From Crossaster papposus (Eukaryota > Echinodermata > Asteroidea > Velatida > Solasteridae): 64,000 nt of DNA. Location: positions 2,294,001 through 2,358,000 of the forward strand of contig JBAIAA010000531.1 in NCBI GenBank assembly GCA_037893245.1. Direction: 5' to 3'. Under the pieces are notes generated by a model, which was given only the letters and a program-made list of their open reading frames with translations, searched no databases and had not been told where the DNA came from. The translations under genes were made by a program, and so were the position numbers. This document shows, one piece after another, positions 10,535 through 21,397 of this stretch; the stretch's first letter is position 1, and each line of letters begins with the position of its first letter.

Positions 10535-12341
10535 CTATGTCCGGCCGGTCCACTCGTCCACATTGTCCAGTTGTTGCTCCTCTTCTTGCTCAGTAGGGTA
10601 CATCCCGGTAGGCGCATCTATTCTAGGGATCATGACGTTGGAGCTCCTTCCATTCCCATCTCTTGGAGCTTGGCCTTCAGGCGTGAATCCCACGTCTATC
10701 TCTGGCTCTGCTCCATCGGATGCACTTTGTGGACTCGTGTATCCCACTGGAACGTCAATGTGTCCGGATGCCGCAGTGCTGTCCGGTCTTACTAGATTGC
10801 TGCCGTTATCTCCGGTGTGCTGAAACTGCTCAATACTTGAAAGGCAAAGTTTTAGTCTATCAAAATGAACTACTAGTCGAGTATTGGTTTTTACATTTTT
10901 GATCCTATACACAGCATCTGAAATTCGTTTAATTACAATGTATGGTCCTGACCAAAATGATTGCAGTTTTGGACTCAGGCCGGTTTTTCGTATAGGTCTA
11001 TATAACCAGACTTTGTCACCTTGTTTATATGGTTCACCTTTTAGCTTTGCATCATACAAAAGCTTTTGTCGTTTCTGCTCTCCAATGCTATGTTTTCGAG
11101 CCATTTCAAACGCTTTTTGCAAACGCTCGTAAATTTGGGAAGCATATGTTTCCGAATTTGCATATTCATTTTGAAAACCTGTATTTACCGCTAAAAGATC
11201 TAAGGGTAACATAACCTCTCTACCAAACATCATTCTATTAGGGCTAACCCCAGTTGTCTCCTGTTCGCTAGCCCGATAACTCATCATTACATAAGGGATA
11301 TGAACATCCCAGTCTGAATGGTCATCGCAAACGTACATGCTAAGCATTGTTTGAATAGTTCTGTTGAATCTCTCTACGAGACCATCAGATTGCGGATGAT
11401 ATGCTGTGGTTCTCGTTTTATTGATACCCAACAATTTACATACGCCTTGAAACAAATTACTCTCAAAATTTGATCCTTGATCTGTATGGAGGCTTAGTGG
11501 GACTCCATACCGACAGATAAATTGGTCTACTAGTACTTGTGCCACTGTTTTTGCCTCCTGGTTTCTCAAGGGATATGCCTCAGCCCACTTTGTAAAGTAA
11601 TCCATTATTACCAGTATGTACCGATTGCCTCTTTTTGTGGATGGCAATGGGCCTAGGATATCTAAAGCAATCCTTTCAAAGGGTGCTCCGACCAAAGATT
11701 GCTGAAGCGAACTGCGTATTTTTGGAGATGGCGTTTTTCTTTTGGCACAACTTTCACATTGTTTAACCCAACTGGCCACATCATTTCGAAAACCGACCCA
11801 ATAAAAGGATCGCTGAATTTTACTGACAGTTTTTGTTCGGCCTAGATGGGCTCCTACTCTGGTGTTATGTGCCGTAAACAGGACTTCTTTTTGCAAAGAC
11901 CCAGGGACAACAACTTGCCGAAATGAGGACAAATTATTTTCAAAATGTCTGTACAGGATACCTTCTTTTAACTCCAGCTGATCCCAAAGGTACCAATACG
12001 CTTTGGTCTTTCGGCTGTGACCTGCAATCGAACTGCCGGGTGGCCTTATAGCAGATTTCTTCTTCCATTGTATCACTGGAGCCAACGTTTCATCCATCTG
12101 CTGGGCCTCCCGCAGCTCGACGAGGTCCCAACCTGCAAAGACAGTACTCAAAGAAGAACTAGCAAGTTTAACATGGTTAACCGAGCTGTTCTCGCCCTTA
12201 TCCATTGGCATTCTGGAAAGTGAATCCGCATTTTTGTGCTGACTACCTGGTCTATGGATAATCTCGTAATCAAAAGCACTTAATGTTTCAATCCACCTTG
12301 CCAGTTGGCCTTGTGCATCTTTGAAATTACAGAGCCACCTT
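10535..12341 (-). pseudogene. Gypsy-2 RNase H end and integrase
   Basis: The minus-strand frame from 12211 to 10535 carries the integrase HHCC domain (H near HNTRVGAHLG, then CESCAKRK), the DDE core (ALDILGPL, HTDQGSNFE, DGLVERFNRT) and a GPY/F-type end (FWSGPYIVIKR). Just upstream, 12341-12212 reads the RNase H to integrase linker (IIHRPGSQHKNADSLSRMP) in the same sense. The protein ends with an acidic, Glu-rich tail. There is no chromodomain. The first part of RNase H is separated by the inserted MITE at 12342-12521. Confidence 0.9.
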
Positions 12342-12521
12342 CAGGGGCGGATCCAGGAATTTCGGTTAGAGGGGGCGCCAAAAATTGTCAACATAATATA
12401 TTGGGAGAAGATATGGGAGCGCAGGAGGCGCGAAGCCCCAACGCCGAGATCTTCTCAATCTTCTCAAATTTTTTTTAGGGGGGGCGCGCGCCGGGTGCGC
12501 CCCCCCCTGGATCCGCGCATG
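12342..12521. mobile_element. 180-bp GC-ended MITE, copy 1
   Basis: Ends are CAGGGGCGGATCC at 12342 and the complement of CATGCGCGGATCC at 12521, flanked by a 5-bp duplication ACCTT (12337-12341 and 12522-12526). A second copy of the same 180-bp length lies at 31729-31908 in the opposite direction. The CAGGGGCGG-type end resembles hAT elements, though hAT usually makes 8-bp duplications. It interrupts RNase H of Gypsy-2. Confidence 0.85.
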
Positions 12522-12612
12522 ACCTTAATGAACCATGATCAGTTCGTATTTTAAACTTTCTTCCGTACAAATAGTGCTTAAAGTGTTTGACAAAATGCAC
12601 AACGGCTAAAAG

Positions 12613-13295
12613 TTATTTCTTGGTGACACTGTAGTTACGCTCACTTTTGGACAACTTACGACTACTGTACCCGATTACTCTTTCATGTCCTCCTTGAATT
12701 TGAGATAAAACTCCCCCAATGGCCTGGTCACTAGCATCAGTATCAAGTACAAATGGCTTATAAAAATCTGGATATGCTAGGATATCTGCCGAGGTGAGTT
12801 TAGTCTTTAGCTCTTGAAAAGAAGCATTGCATTCAGCTGTCCATTTATAATTTACATCTTTATGTGTTAACTTGTGAAGTGGAGCTGCAATTTGAGCAAG
12901 GTTTTTAATATAACGTCTGTAATAAGAACATAATCCTATAAAACTACGCAGTTCTTTTAGGTTACAGGGTATAGACCAGTCTAGTATTTTGTTGATCTTT
13001 TCAGGGTCTGTCGATACTCCTTCTTGGGACACCACATGTCCCAAGTATAGGACTTGTTTCTGGAATAACTTACACTTTTGGGGCTTTAATTTAAGCCCTA
13101 CCGAGGACAGTTTGTTGAAAACATCACTCAGCCGTGCCGAATGTTCCTCAAATGATGATGCAAAAATTAAAATATCATCAATGTATACTAAACAGGTCTG
13201 CCAATGTAACCCTGATAACACACGCTCCATTAATCTCTCAAATGTGCTAGGGGCGTTACAAAGCCCAAAAGGCATTACATTAAATTCGTAAAGAC
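12613..13295 (-). pseudogene. Gypsy-2 reverse transcriptase, second half, and RNase H start
   Basis: The minus frame includes GLYEFNVMPFGLCNAPSTF, the catalytic YIDDILIFA, LGHVVSQEGV, the thumb motif LRSFIGLCSYYRRYI, and the RNase H start (FVLDTDASDQAIGGVLSQ). The frame ends in TAA at 12613-12615 after SVTKK, where related elements read on into RNase H, so a single codon change created the stop. On the other side the palindromic MITE at 13296 separates it from the first RT half. Confidence 0.88.
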
Positions 13296-13440
13296 CAGCG
13301 GCCGATTTCACGAAACGCTAGGATTAATCCTATCTCGAGTTAGGATGAGTAACTCATCCTAACTTGCATTGGATCTATTGCAAGTTAGGAGGAGTTACTC
13401 TTCCTAAGATTGATCCTAACATTGGTGAAATCGGCCGCTG
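13296..13440. mobile_element. 145-bp palindromic MITE
   Basis: The ends are CAGCGGCCGATTTCAC and its exact complement. The interior is itself close to a palindrome built from repeated TTAGGAT motifs. It splits a conserved RT stretch of Gypsy-2, so it inserted later than that element. I cannot assign the superfamily; a clear target duplication is not visible. Confidence 0.8.
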
Positions 13441-13933
13441 TTCCTGTAGTAAATGCCGTTTTATCCTTATCCCGTGGATCAACTTCGACTTGCCAGTATC
13501 CGCTGGCTAAGTCCAAAGTTGTAAACCACTTTAAACCAGATAGAGCATCAAGGCTATCATCCACACGAGGAAGTGGATATGCATCTTTATACGTCACCTC
13601 ATTCAATTTCCTGTAATCAACACAAAACCGAGTGGACCCGTCCTTTTTCTTGACTAAAACGACAGGACTTGCCCATGGACTACTTGATGATGAAATCACC
13701 TCTTTGTTCAACATTTCATCTATCTGTTTTTGTGCTTCTAGCTTTTGATGGTGTGGTAAACGACGGGCAGGTTGTCGTTTAGGGCGAGCATCTTTAGTAT
13801 CTATACTGTGGTACACTATGTTAGTACGACCAAGTTCACCCGATTTCGAAAAAACATCCTGGTTTTTACATAACATATCTTTTAACTTGTCCTTCTGTTT
13901 CTCTGTTAGGTGTTTAGAACACTGATGATACAT
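13441..13933 (-). pseudogene. Gypsy-2 reverse transcriptase, first half
   Basis: The minus frame has RT motifs KKDGSTRFCVDYRKLN, AYPLPRVDDSLDAL and FTTLDLASGYWQV, ending at TAFTT where the palindromic MITE interrupts. It is in the same frame as the protease at 14698-14003, with a single stop between them at about 14003, so protease and RT were once one polyprotein. Confidence 0.88.
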
Positions 13934-14002
13934 ATCCTCTAACTCTGGATCTAACTCTTGTTTGTCATTATTTTGATAATTACTCTTTATTTCTTTTGCA
14001 GA

Positions 14003-14698
14003 TTATAGGACGGCTACTTGAGTCCCTTTATACATCGTCACCGGTTCATTTATCAAGTTCAACATACGAATCGGCACATGATTAGTCTCACTAGCATTAG
14101 CGAATGCTCGCCCAATCAGTATACTGTTATCTCTCGCTATAAAACGTCCTGAAGGTTCTATTAATCCTTGCTTTATACCGGTTTTTCTAGAATGCAGCTG
14201 TCCTGGGACTATAACTTCTTGCCCTTGCGGAATGTGAGTTGTTTCCGCTACTGTAATTCTACAACAGTTACTGGTAATTACATTCTCTAGGATTAGTGTA
14301 ACGTCATGCGTGCCGAATCTGAGCTTTTTCTTAGTTAAATCTATAATTCCTTCATGACATGTAAGAAAATCCAAACCTAAGATACCAGCCTGAGTAATTG
14401 GGGCAACATAGACCAAATGACGTCTAATCAGTTTACCAACTTTAAGTATTATTTCGGCACTACCTACTACCTCCAAATTGGTTCCTTCAGCAGCTATAAT
14501 GGACTGATTACTAGCGTGCAATATCTGTCTTATATTCCGAGGTAATAACTCCCATGTATGTGGGTGCAAAATAGTCACTGAAGACCCGGTATCCACTAAG
14601 AATTTAACATGTGTACCATGCACGGTACCGTGCACAAACATTGTACTCTGGGTCTGATTATTTGTCCTTGGCTGGGCATCGACCCTATACGCAGCCAA
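14003..14698 (-). pseudogene. Gypsy-2 aspartic protease
   Basis: The retropepsin signature VKFLVDTGSSVTILH appears near residue 35 and the second block AGILGLDFLTCH about 75 residues later. It spans 231 codons and ends in one stop before the frame continues into RT. The Gag zinc knuckle lies just upstream in another frame, as expected where a shift joins gag and pol. Confidence 0.85.
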
Positions 14699-14700
14699 GC

Positions 14701-14871
14701 CTAGTTTTCCTGTGGTGCATTGGGTATATTATTAGGTTGATCATATTGTGATGGCACTGGCTGCACGTTAAGTGGACATTCAAACTGCCTATGTCCTTCT
14801 AATCTACAATTCCAGCAGATTAATGGTCTCCCAGGTTTCCTTGGTTTAGTTTGATCAAGGGCTATGTATAG
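14701..14871 (-). pseudogene. Gypsy-2 Gag zinc knuckle (third gag piece)
   Basis: A single CCHC knuckle (CWNCRLEGHRQFEC) is followed by a Pro/Asn/Gln-rich end and a stop at 14701-14703. The reading upstream of about 14871 belongs to an inserted foldback element. The rest of gag is on the far side of that insertion. Confidence 0.8.
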
Positions 14872-14873
14872 GA

Positions 14874-14971
14874 TAATGCCCGAGGTACGCGCCATTCGTT
14901 AGTAATAATGGCCCGAGGGCGAAGCCCGAGGGACATTATTACCAACGAATGGCGCGTTACCGAGGGTATTA
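14874..14971. repeat. 98-bp hairpin
   Basis: TAATGCCCGAGGTACGCGCC and its imperfect complement flank a GAGGGCGAAGCCCGAGGG loop. The arms share CGCCATTCGTTAGTAATAAT with few mismatches. It is the outermost of three adjacent foldbacks inserted in Gypsy-2 gag. Confidence 0.6.
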
Positions 14972-14972
14972 A

Positions 14973-15344
14973 CCACAGACATAAATAACCTATAGACGGA
15001 CAGCGCCTATGGAAATCAACGTCCAGGTACCGTAATTTCGACGGCGCCTGACTAAGTATGAAATCGTGGGCGGAAGTGATTGACAAATGTGCACGACTCT
15101 ATGGACAAACTTGGGGAGGACGGATACAAATCGTTAATTTCGGTTGAAAACGCAGCTGATGTCGACAAAAAATACTTTCAGCTGTTAACTATATAAATGC
15201 TGCATAGTTCTAAAAAAAAAAAAAAAATTGTCAAAAATAATGAGTTCTTACAGAAATTAAACAATTTGCCCACGATTTGTGGCTTTCATGAAATTTCACT
15301 CTGGCGCCCCCTGCTGTCCGTCTATAGGTTATTTATGTCTGTGG
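14973..15344. mobile_element. 372-bp inverted-repeat MITE with TATTAA duplication
   Basis: The ends CCACAGACATAAATAACC and the exact complement at 15344 are flanked by TATTAA at 14967-14972 and 15345-15350. The arms are about 33 bp (through CTATAGACGGACAGC). No coding frame is seen. The target sequence is part of the surrounding foldback material, so this is a later insertion. Confidence 0.75.
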
Positions 15345-15354
15345 TATTAACCGA

Positions 15355-15917
15355 CTTAACCTCCACCCGGGACGTCGCCACCTATTGTCCTACCGCTCCA
15401 TTATTTTGAACGAATGGAGCGTCTTTGTTCAGAAGACACTTAATACTAACCGGTGCAGCGGTTCGTGATATTTTTTTTCAGGAGCTGGGTGGTTCGTGAT
15501 TAAAATATTCATGAGAAAGAGCAATGGCAACTCATATACATTAAATAACTATAAAGAATTATAAAGAACGGCTTCTTTCACCAACTCGTCAATAGCATAG
15601 TTGGTAAAGAGGAGAGCTATGGATCGAAAGGTCTGCGGTTCGAATCCGACTATCGATAATGTTTGTCTTTTTCTTCGACACATTTTCGTATGGGTTAGTT
15701 TAACCATAGAACAAGATTGAAGGGAAAATCGGATTGGAGTACATAGGTTTCTACAAAAATACAACGACAACCGCTACACTGGTTAGTTTCAGTGACTTCC
15801 TCTTTGTTCACTTGCGTTACCTTCCAAAAAGAATAGAGAGATATCGCCTCCAACGCTCCATTCGTTCAAAATAATGGAGGGGTAGGACAATAGGGTGACG
15901 TCACGGGTGAAGGTTAA
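15355..15917. mobile_element. Inverted-repeat element with tRNA-like promoter inside
   Basis: Arms of about 60 bp at 15355-15413 and 15852-15917 begin TTAACCTYCACCC and share the run TATTTTGAACGAATGGAGCG in inverted order. The middle holds a tRNA-like Pol III promoter. It lies between two gag pieces of Gypsy-2. It could be a MITE that captured a tRNA-derived SINE. Confidence 0.65.
15593..15655 (+). other. tRNA-like Pol III promoter (A box and B box)
   Basis: TAGCATAGTTGG (15593-15604) fits the A-box consensus TRGCNNAGYNGG exactly, and GGTTCGAATCC (15637-15647) fits the B box exactly, at tRNA-like spacing. The T-stem pairs only partly and I could not fold a proper anticodon arm or acceptor stem, so this is a tRNA pseudogene or the head of a tRNA-derived SINE, not a working tRNA gene. 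Confidence 0.6.
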
Positions 15918-16437
15918 CTGAAGTTCTTTTACCATCTGCTCCAATTGTTCAACCTTGCGTTGTAGCCCCTCTTGATTCTGTCTATTAGGTAACCGCAAAT
16001 TATCAGTATTAGTACTTTGACATACATTGGCACCCATTCTCTGCAAAAAGTTAGTTTTATTATATTCTACCTGAAGAAAGGCCTCTTTTTCTAAAGCCAC
16101 TGTAAGAGCAGCTCATGGATCCTTAGGTTTAACTCGTCGGACCTGCATTCTGACATCAGGTAAATCTAATGCCTCAATAAAATGATCTCTTCCCAGCTCT
16201 TCTCGCAAAACAGCCGAGATATCCGGATATGCCTTAACTACAAGTCTACGGATATCACTTGCTAATTCTGGTAAAGCTTCACCTTTCCTACGAGACGTCA
16301 CTTTAAGTTGTGCCCTAAACAACCCCGTTTGTCCTTTCTTTTAACGCCTTGACGACATCTTCATAATACACTTTCCTAGTTTCAGGCAAGTCAGTGTAGA
16401 CCTGTAGGGCTGGACCCCTTAATCTGACTGCAAGGAA
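15918..16437 (-). pseudogene. Gypsy-2 Gag, middle piece
   Basis: The reading runs on the minus strand through several shifted frames: LRGPALQVYTDLP near 16400, then LASDIRRLVVKAYPDIS near 16240, then a Gln/Leu-rich segment ending LQRKVEQLEQMVKELQ near 15910. These are capsid and coiled-coil parts typical of this Gag type. An in-frame stop and two shifts are present. The piece is bounded by the LINE on the right and the foldback stack on the left. Confidence 0.75.
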
Positions 16438-18793
16438 CTTGTTTGTTTGTTTGTTTGATTTCCATTCATACAAAAAGAAGAAAATTGACATACAAAGTTA
16501 TAAATTACATTAAAAAAAAATTATACTGGTATCATATAAGAAAGAAAGTATGGTATGAATGGGGGTGACATCCGAGAGAAGGACAAGCCTTCTGTAGAGG
16601 AGCACCCAAGACTGCTGTCAAAATACAATTAAGTCAATGATAATAATATATGTACAATCCATTTCAGTTGCAATTGTAATTGTAATAAGGCAATTGTAAT
16701 TGAAAAATGGTTTGATTACATCTTAAGATTAACTGAAAATACAAAAGTGCTGCCTTGCTCCTCATAGACAAGAAAAACAATTTAGGTTGGTACATAGAAA
16801 ATGTCTATACTTGTCTAAGTAAAATTCTTTTAAATGCTTCACAAACACCTTTTTGACATATTCGCTAAGTCATTTTTTAAAAAAAATGGAAGAGAATTTA
16901 CGATGGTTGGCAAAACATATCTATAATTAGCAGAAGCTATATCAAGTCTACCAGTAGGCCTACTTTGTAAATGGATAAGATTACTTTGACGGGTAGTGTA
17001 CGAATGAATATCTTGGTTCAATGGAAACAACTTATCACAACTTAAATTTAGAGGAAGTAATTTGTGAGAATACTCATAATAGTGGGAAACAATTTGAAGA
17101 TTATAAACATCAACAAATTTGAGAATTTGGAACTTAGAACAAAGAGGTGAGGTATGGGCATTATATTTGGCATGACACGCATTTCTGATGCATTTCTTTT
17201 GCAGTGAAACAAGCCTGTTAAATAGAGAAGGGTAAATTCTAATCAAACCACCCCATGCCAAAACCCCATAATTTAAATGCGAATTAACCAGTACATTATA
17301 AATAGAAATACTATCTTTTATCCTCATAAATCTTTTGGTTTTATTGAGAATATAATTTGCTTTAGATATTTTGTTACAAACAAAAGAAACCTGTTCCTTC
17401 CAGAGCATATTTTGATCAGTCACAAGACCTAAAAACCTAGTACTGGAGACCTTTTTAAAAGAACAATTCTCTAAAAATAATGTTATGTCTGGTAAGTACC
17501 GTTCCTTTTGCTTAGATGAGTAACACATATAAAAGGTTTTATCTGGATGGACTCTCAACCTATTTGCTCTGAACCAGTCTTGTACAATCAATAAATCTCT
17601 ATTTACATCCATGGCTAATACATTCAAATCAATCCCAGAAGCAAGTAAGGTTGTATCATCAGCAAATAAAATAGGCTTTACAACAGAGCAACACGAAGGC
17701 ATATCATTAACATAAATAAGAAATAATAATGGTCCAAGTGTTGAGCCTTGGGGAACCACACAGTTTATCTCTTGATATTTCGATACTACTCCTTTCAGTG
17801 TCACATACTGCCTACGATTGCTAAGATAGTTACTGAACCATTCAAGTGAGACTCCCCTAATCCCAAGATGATGGAGCTTGTTTAGCAGCAAACTATGGTT
17901 AACAGTATCAAACGCTTTCTTCAGGAAGACACCTAAAGAAACTTGCGAAGGATGCTGATTAACAGCATCTGTTAAATTATTATACAAATCAAGCATAGCA
18001 TGAACGGTACTTCTCCCAGGACGAAATCCGTATTGATTAGAACAAAGCAAATTATTTGACTCCATGAATAACAATAGACGCTTATGCATTAATTTCTCTA
18101 AAATTTTAGAACAAGTATTCAATAAAGAAATGGGTCGATAATTACTTGGATCCTGGGCATCTCCCTTTTTAAAAATTGGAATAACTTTAGCCATTTTGTA
18201 CTCGTCTGGAAAAAGCCCTTGATTAAATGACGCATTAAAAATGTTAGATAGGGGGGTTGAAATAATATCAATAACTTTCTTTAACACAGAATTACTAATC
18301 TCGTCAGGCCCAGAGCTAGACTTGTTCTCAAATTTTTGAACAATTCCAATAATTTCTTCAGAGTCTGTAGGTATTATTAAAAAAAAGAATTTATGGGAGA
18401 ATTAGTAAAATTTACATAATAATTGGCATCTTTATTAGAGGTAGGTACAGTCTGGGAAGTAACTTCACCTATTGAACAAAAATGAGTATTAAAGGCATCA
18501 ACAATTTCTTGTGCATCAGAGATAACTTTGTCATTAACTACTACACTGTTAATGCTCCTTGAAGAATAATTTGGGGTACTTTTGATCATAGAATTAAGGA
18601 GCCGCCATGTTTCTTTAGCATTGCCCTTTAAATTATTAAGCTTATTGTGATAATAAGTGGTTTTGGCAATACGTTTCAATTTATTAAATAAGTTATTATA
18701 CCCTTTATAAAAAGCAAGCTTGGTTGGGCTTTTCATTCTATTAGCATAGTGTTTTTGTTTGTTGTAACTTAGTTTTCTGTTCCGTGCTCCAAC
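16438..18793 (-). mobile_element. CR1/Jockey-type LINE, 5'-truncated, inserted in Gypsy-2 gag
   Basis: Minus strand. The 18796-18377 reading is the linker between endonuclease and RT; 18287-16839 is RT and the C-terminal region. RT motifs: NYRPISLLNTCSKILE, YGFRPGRST, AFDTVNHSLL, VVPQGSTLGPLLF and the catalytic FADDTTLL. The 3' end, on the left, is a short (CAAA)n tail at 16438-16456. The endonuclease and ORF1 are missing, the usual result of incomplete reverse transcription. Confidence 0.85.
16839..18287 (-). pseudogene. LINE reverse transcriptase
   Basis: This is a 482-codon reading with all main RT blocks of an APE-type LINE and the usual Cys/His-poor C-terminal region of CR1-group elements (LVNSHLNYGVLAWGG, RLVSLQKKCIRNACHAK). 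One deviation is FLKKAFDTV where related elements have FLDLSKAFDTV, so a catalytic Asp of RT block A is probably lost and the enzyme inactive. A frameshift near 18300-18377 separates it from the upstream linker. Confidence 0.8.
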
Positions 18794-19193
18794 CATTTAT
18801 TTGACAACATAAATTTAGATTAGTTAACCAATCTTCCAAGTTAGCTTTACCGTCATAATTGTCAGGTTCTACGATTGGTTTAACTGGTTTCGATGCTGGC
18901 TGCATGGAACTACCATTACCTTTAGGTACCTTGGCAAATGTTGGCAACTCACAATATTGAGTACCAAGGGTATCATCAGAAACTAAATTACCACTACCCG
19001 CATAAGGCCGAGCATCTTGTGGATCTGTCATTCGGCCCATGGAAGAGGGCATGTGGCTGGAGACTTGAGCCATGGGCCGAGATGACCCCAGCAGAATTAT
19101 CCTTTCATTTTGAGCTTCTATTGCTGCAATTTCTTCTTCCAATTGAGTAATAGTATGGTTTAATTGACCAACTAAATTTCTTCTTGAACTCAT
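18794..19193 (-). pseudogene. Gypsy-2 Gag, N-terminal piece
   Basis: It starts at ATG 19193 (MSSRRNLVGQLNHTITQLEE), 50 bp after the primer site. A coiled-coil segment rich in Glu and Ile is followed by a linker and the conserved VEPDNYDGKANLEDWL. It is cut at about 18794 by the LINE. The continuation is at 16437. Confidence 0.8.
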
Positions 19194-19242
19194 TTTGGTT
19201 CAATTTTTCCGAATTTGAAAATTGAAATGTGGGCTAACATTT

Positions 19243-19263
19243 CGTATCCCACCGCTGCCACCA
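19243..19263 (-). other. Primer-binding site of Gypsy-2 (tRNA-Leu)
   Basis: Read on the minus strand, TGGTGGCAGCGGTGGGAT is exactly complementary to the 3' end of animal tRNA-Leu(AAG/TAG) plus CCA (from my knowledge of that tRNA's ATCCCACCGCTGCCA end). It lies five bases inside the LTR. Confidence 0.8.
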
Positions 19264-19268
19264 AAAAC

Positions 19269-19969
19269 TGTAACGGATTATCTTGGGTCGCTTACCAGTT
19301 GGGGAGAGATAAATCAATTTAAAAGGTAGGGCCGACAAAATTCGTCTCGGGTCAAATAACAAACCCCCCAAAAAGTATTTAATCTCTCCTCCGTACAACA
19401 TAAACTCTTATTACAGCTTCTTTCCAGAATACCAACTCAGCCGGGCCCACAAGATGTTTGGTTACATTAATATAAATTACATTAATATAAATAAACAAAA
19501 CTTACATATAAAGAAAAAAAAGAAATACTGGCGAACGGCGCTACCTTAATGAACACAACATGGCTATAACAAACTTCTTCTGGCTAACACAAGACTTATA
19601 CAACGTAATGGCCGCTCACCAGCAGAGCCTGTCGTCCCCAGCCACACTGATCTCTAAAAACCCTCTTGTTCAGTGTAAGGTACTTGGGCATTATATACCT
19701 ACTGAAGCAGTTAAAATAATGCCTAACAAAAGATATACGAATACCCTCCCCATTGAAGCAGTTTAAAAGGAATGCTTCACAAAAGATATGCAAATAACTA
19801 AAGGACCCAGGCCCTTGCACATACCAATTGGGTTAACCCCAAATATAACAAAAGGATCCAGGCCCCAACACATACCACTATAACAAACATATGAACTTAT
19901 TATTCTATAAAGAAAACTAAACAGGTGTCCAAGAAATAAGAAAAGAATAGATCAAGTCATTTCGTTACA
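19269..19969 (-). repeat. 5' LTR of Gypsy-2 (701 bp)
   Basis: The plus-strand sequence starts TGTAACG and ends CGTTACA, a perfect 7-bp inverted end pair of the TG...CA type. The primer site is at its inner border. The matching 3' LTR is not found near 10402, so it has been deleted or displaced by neighbouring insertions. Confidence 0.8.
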
Positions 19970-20285
19970 ATATGGTACGCAATCCAGTTAGAAAACTGCT
20001 GGGGTGCTGAATCTGAGATCAAGCTAGATTTTGAGATGGAGGGTTCTTAAACATTTTTACCATTTATGAAATGAGTGTTTTGTGGGTCAGTGCCATTAAT
20101 TTCAGAGTAATTTGACAAAAATTGACAACCCACTTAATTAACATACTTGTTGGAGTTAAATTTGTAAATAGTACCACTTTCAAACTTGAATTTAACAACC
20201 AGAAAAATATTATTTTTGTTTATTTCCAGTGTACATTTCAGAAGTATTCTGCATGATTGATGAACATTATTTTCACCTTCTTGTG
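19970..20285. other. Flanking sequence without features
   Basis: AT-rich sequence. I see no gene, repeat border or RNA in it. Confidence 0.5.
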
Positions 20286-20367
20286 AGGTGCTTTATACTG
20301 GGATTAATGTTAGGGGGGTGAGGTGCTTTATACTGGGATTAATGTTAGGGGGTGAGGTGCTTACATC
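20286..20367. repeat. Minisatellite, left part
   Basis: About two copies of a unit of roughly 37 bp containing GGTGCTTTATACTGGGATTA. The same units occur at 31096-31186, so the intervening L2 element landed inside this array. Confidence 0.8.
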
Positions 20368-20922
20368 GTCGCTCGTTATGGCATCCGTTGCATGGTCTAT
20401 GCTGATGACGTCCAGCTTTATGCCACGATGAACGAACACCAACGTACACCTGTTATACTTAACATTGAATCATGTGCAGCCGACATAAAATCTTGGCCAA
20501 CAGCCAACAAGCTGAAACTTAACGATGACAAAACAGAGGTCATTCACATTACGTCCAAATTCAGGCGTCACTCTCCCATCCACAGTCTTCATATCGGCGA
20601 CTTACAAGTTCCAACAGTCAGTTCTGCACGAAATCTTGGAACAATACTCACCTCAAACCTACAGATGCACAACTAAATCAATAACACTTGCCGTTCCTCC
20701 TCATTTGCCCTCCACAAAATTGGCCAAATTCGTAAATACCTCGACCAGGATACAGCTGAAAGACTGGTTCATGCATTTGTCTCATGTCGTCTAGATTCCT
20801 GCAACAGCTTGTTTCTTAATATCCCCCAATCGCAGATCGCAAAACTCCAACGAATTCAGAACTCTGCTGCAAGGCTCGTCACTCGCTCTTCGCCCCGGCA
20901 ACATATCACCCCAGCAACATAT
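20366..20922 (+). pseudogene. L2-like LINE, left part (RT catalytic region)
   Basis: The plus strand reads CMVYADDVQLYA (the catalytic YADD), then IKSWPTANKLKLNDDKTEVI, and, after a stop near 20676 and a shift, LDSCNSLFLNIPQ and QRIQNSAARLVT. These are the RT palm and C-terminal blocks of the L2 group. It is 5'-truncated at the minisatellite and cut at 20922 by Gypsy-3; the rest resumes at 30657. Confidence 0.85.
20918..20922. repeat. Target-site duplication of Gypsy-3, left
   Basis: CATAT, repeated exactly at 30657-30661. Five bases is the normal Gypsy duplication length. Confidence 0.9.
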
Positions 20923-21058
20923 TGTTGTGATAATGAATGGCGGAATAACGGAGAGCGGAGACAGGAGATTCTGGCTTCCAACAGAGCTTAGGAAAGAGTG
21001 CTTTATTCAGGATTGTGTGTATGTCTACGCGTACCATAAACTAGTTCCTATTACTTCA
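20923..21058 (-). repeat. 3' LTR of Gypsy-3 (136 bp)
   Basis: Starts TGTTGTGATAATG and ends ATTACTTCA. It is nearly identical to the right LTR; I see one difference (GTGTGTATGTC against GTGTGTGTGTC), so the insertion is fairly young. This is very short for a Gypsy LTR. Confidence 0.93.
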
Positions 21059-21071
21059 TCCCCCCTTTTTT
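21059..21071 (-). other. Polypurine tract of Gypsy-3
   Basis: On the minus strand AAAAAAGGGGGGA abuts the 3' LTR directly. It is the expected plus-strand DNA primer. Confidence 0.85.
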
Positions 21072-21397
21072 GAAGATAAAATTCAAACTACGTGTATTGT
21101 GTAACAGAGATACGAAAGTTTTGGGTAATTTTATTTCATTTTATGTATGTCCCACACTGGATATACTTGCAAAGCATGTATATATATATTTCTTTTCTTT
21201 TTTTTCTTTTTTTTTAACACTTAACACCTAACACTTGAAGTTTAATGGTTTTTAATGTTGTAAACTTCAACACTGTTAATCACTCTAAACTGAGTCGCTA
21301 TGTAATTAAGCAAAGCTATTAAAAACTGTAACCCGATGTCGCTAACTAGTTTTCAAGAAGTCCAGCGAAACTGTGAGTAATCTTTGACTTTGCGCTG

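Larger units (their letters stand above)
10402..19969 (-). mobile_element. Gypsy-type LTR retrotransposon (Gypsy-2), minus strand, heavily interrupted
   Basis: Read from right to left: 5' LTR (19969-19269), primer site for tRNA-Leu, gag in three pieces, protease, RT, RNase H, integrase ending at 10535. No 3' LTR is seen; the left end meets the Kolobok element. Interruptions are a CR1-type LINE (about 16438-18793), a stack of foldback elements (about 14872-15917), a palindromic MITE (13296-13440) and a 180-bp MITE (12342-12521). Removing these restores the order of Gypsy domains. Confidence 0.88.

Noticed and set aside
15593..15655. A functional tRNA gene
   Set aside because: A and B boxes are perfect, but the anticodon arm and acceptor stem do not fold.
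20286..20367. CRISPR-like repeat array
   Set aside because: Only two to three units with no unique spacers, in a eukaryotic context; it is a minisatellite.
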